Source of the DNA: Campylobacterales bacterium
Lineage (GTDB): Bacteria; Campylobacterota; Campylobacteria; Campylobacterales; Hydrogenimonadaceae
NCBI GenBank assembly: GCA_027065635.1
Contig: JAMONQ010000164.1
Span: 1-6,727, forward strand
Direction: 5' to 3'
DNA: 6,727 bases
The notes beneath the pieces were generated by a model. That model saw nothing but the letters and a program-made list of their open reading frames with translations. It made no database searches and was not told the DNA's origin. Below are positions 5,177 to 6,727 of this stretch, piece by piece. Each line of letters starts with the position of its first letter. Position 1 is the first letter of the stretch. Made by a program: the position numbers and the translations under genes.

Positions 5177-6727
5177 ATGTGTGCGATCTTCGGAATCGTC
5201 GGCCCCTACGAGCCGAAGCGGGCCAGAGCCGCCTTCGCCACACTTGCCCACCGGGGAGCCGACGCTTCGGGCACGGTATGCGAACCGGATCTTTTCCTCG
5301 GCCATCACCGGCTTGCGATAATAGACCCCGGACCCGAGGGGAATCAGCCGATGCCGGTGGATGGAGTGACTGTGCTTTTTAACGGAGAGATCTACAACTA
5401 CCGGCAGCTTCGCGAGGAGCTTGGCGGCACCTTTCATACCGAAAGCGATACGGAAGTGCTTGGTCGCGCCTTTTTGCGGTGGGGGCGGCAGATGACTTCA
5501 TGTCTGCGCGGCATGTATGCCGCCGCCTTCTGGAGAGAGGGGACTCTCCACCTCTTTCGCGACCCTTTCGGGAAGAAGCCTCTTTACTGGACGAAGGTAG
5601 GCAAGACGTTTGTTTTCGCTTCGGAAATCAAGGCTATCTTGCACTATTTTCCCGCTTTCAAATGGTCTCGCGAACGGATAGGGTCATACCTCTTTTTCCA
5701 ATCGTTCATATCGCCGCAAACCTTCTACCCGAAGATTCATCAGCTCGAGCCGGGAGGCTCTTTGCGGTACGAAAACGAAGAAGTAAAGATAGAAGTAGAC
5801 GAGAAGCTCTTTTTGCAAAGAGCGGAAGGTATGCCGGATGAAAAGAGGATAGAAGCTCTAATAAAAGAGAGTGTCGGCTACCGACTTGTGAGCGACAGGG
5901 CGATAGGGTCGCTGCTTAGCGGCGGGATAGACAGCTCTTTGGTGGCAGCGCTTGCCGCCGAGGGGATCGAAGGGGAGCTGCCTACATTCACCGTCGGCTA
6001 CAAGGGGTATGAAAAGTATGATGAGCGCTGCTATGCCGAAGTCGTGGCGAGTCATATAGGAAGCGACCATCACGCCTACGAGATGGGAATGGAGGATTTT
6101 CTGGAGGCGGCCGACGCTTTGGCCGTACATCTCGATGAGCCGTTGGGGGACCCGGCGGCCCTTCCTCTATGGTTTTTGAGCAAAAAGATCAAGGCACACG
6201 GTATCAGGGTCCTGCTAAGCGGCGACGGCGCAGACGAACTCTTCTTCGGTTACCGCCCATACTTCGAGATGGCAGATATCGAAAAAGCGCGGGATATGAA
6301 ATATAAAAACTGGCTCAGAAACTACTTTAAAAGCAACTACAGCCCAAACAGGGAGTGGGAGTGGTACAAGCGGATATTTGACGATTCGGTTCTCTTTCGT
6401 TCGTCGGCGGAGCTTTTTACCGATCTTCAGCAAAACCGCCTTTTGAGACAAAATGTAAAGGATGACGGATCGCTCGAATCGATATCGCACTATATAGAGA
6501 GTTTCAAAGAGTGTGCAGGGCCCGGATGGTATAGCTATATTGACAGCAAGGTGCAGCTTGCGGAGCTCTTTTTGAAAAAGCTCGATCGCGTGACAATGGC
6601 GCACGGTATAGAGGCGAGGAGTCCTTTTCTCGACAGAAAGCTTGCCGAATACCTCTTTTCGTGCGATCCTTCGTTGCGCATGGGAGAGGAGCCCAAGCAT
6701 TTGCTTAAAAGAGTGGCTTTGCGGTAC
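5177..6727 (+). CDS. asnB: Asparagine synthetase (glutamine-hydrolysing) family amidotransferase (partial, C-terminus beyond window)
   Basis: The family hydrolyses glutamine in an N-terminal domain and passes ammonia to an ATP-activated carboxylate in the C-terminal domain; aspartate to asparagine is the classic reaction. 517 residues are present of about 600. The class II glutaminase domain has nucleophile Cys2 (MCAIFGIVG), LAHRGADASG at 23-32, LGHHRLAIID at 41-50, LFNGEIYNYRQL at 67-78, and the SDTEVL loop at 90-95. The synthetase domain has the PP-loop SGGIDSS at 248-254, LDEPLGDPAALPLWFLS at 319-335, LSGDGADELFFGY at 347-359, and the late ARSPFLDRKLAEYL segment before the right edge. All key residues seen are intact. 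It stands alone after a short divergent spacer with its own promoter. AsnB-like genes in surface-polysaccharide loci can amidate sugar acids, and the neighbouring pse operon makes that possible, but motifs alone do not separate the roles. It is not PseA, which lacks the glutaminase domain. Confidence 0.9.
   Translation, partial: MCAIFGIVGPYEPKRARAAFATLAHRGADASGTVCEPDLFLGHHRLAIIDPGPEGNQPMPVDGVTVLFNGEIYNYRQLREELGGTFHTESDTEVLGRAFLRWGRQMTSCLRGMYAAAFWREGTLHLFRDPFGKKPLYWTKVGKTFVFASEIKAILHYFPAFKWSRERIGSYLFFQSFISPQTFYPKIHQLEPGGSLRYENEEVKIEVDEKLFLQRAEGMPDEKRIEALIKESVGYRLVSDRAIGSLLSGGIDSSLVAALAAEGIEGELPTFTVGYKGYEKYDERCYAEVVASHIGSDHHAYEMGMEDFLEAADALAVHLDEPLGDPAALPLWFLSKKIKAHGIRVLLSGDGADELFFGYRPYFEMADIEKARDMKYKNWLRNYFKSNYSPNREWEWYKRIFDDSVLFRSSAELFTDLQQNRLLRQNVKDDGSLESISHYIESFKECAGPGWYSYIDSKVQLAELFLKKLDRVTMAHGIEARSPFLDRKLAEYLFSCDPSLRMGEEPKHLLKRVALRY

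Noticed and set aside
5147..6700. Minus-strand frames opposite the asnB-like gene (5147-5437, 5858-6130, 6215-6700)
   Set aside because: All lie antisense to uninterrupted, motif-bearing AsnB sequence and show no domain of their own.

Overview
The window looks like chromosomal DNA of a flagellated Campylobacterota (epsilonproteobacterial) species, probably an environmental relative of Sulfurimonas, Sulfurovum or Hydrogenimonas. This is inferred from the pseudaminic acid pathway, the AT-rich promoter spacers inside moderate-GC genes, and the style of the proteins. The exact genus cannot be read from the sequence.

Left part (1-3829, minus strand): a tightly packed, overlapping operon for CMP-pseudaminic acid, the nonulosonic acid that Campylobacterota attach to flagellin. 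In transcription order it is pseC (aminotransferase), pseF (cytidylyltransferase), a single fused gene carrying PseG (UDP-sugar hydrolase) and PseH (N-acetyltransferase), then pseI (pseudaminate synthase), which runs off the left edge. The genes overlap by 8, 4 and 20 bases. Together they cover every step except the first, the PseB dehydratase, which is not in the window.

Divergent control region (3830-4092): upstream of pseC on the minus strand lies a very good sigma-54 (-24/-12) promoter candidate, enclosed by a 9-bp inverted repeat. It is followed by a possible 34-codon leader ORF whose stop overlaps the pseC start as ATGA. A sigma-70-like promoter points the other way, towards a methyltransferase gene.

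Middle (4093-5100): a plus-strand class I SAM-dependent methyltransferase of unknown substrate. It is followed tail-to-tail by a minus-strand pair: a small uncharacterised protein, then the remains of an MNT-type nucleotidyltransferase. The latter has lost its catalytic core by an internal deletion with a frameshift; only the N-terminal ~17 and C-terminal ~56 codons remain.

Right part (5126-6727, plus strand): a glutamine-dependent asparagine synthetase / sugar-amidotransferase-type gene (asnB-like) with its own extended -10 promoter and a strong Shine-Dalgarno. It is cut by the right edge. Its position beside a flagellin-glycosylation or surface-glycan locus leaves open whether it makes asparagine or amidates a sugar.

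No rRNA, tRNA, CRISPR array or insertion sequence was seen.
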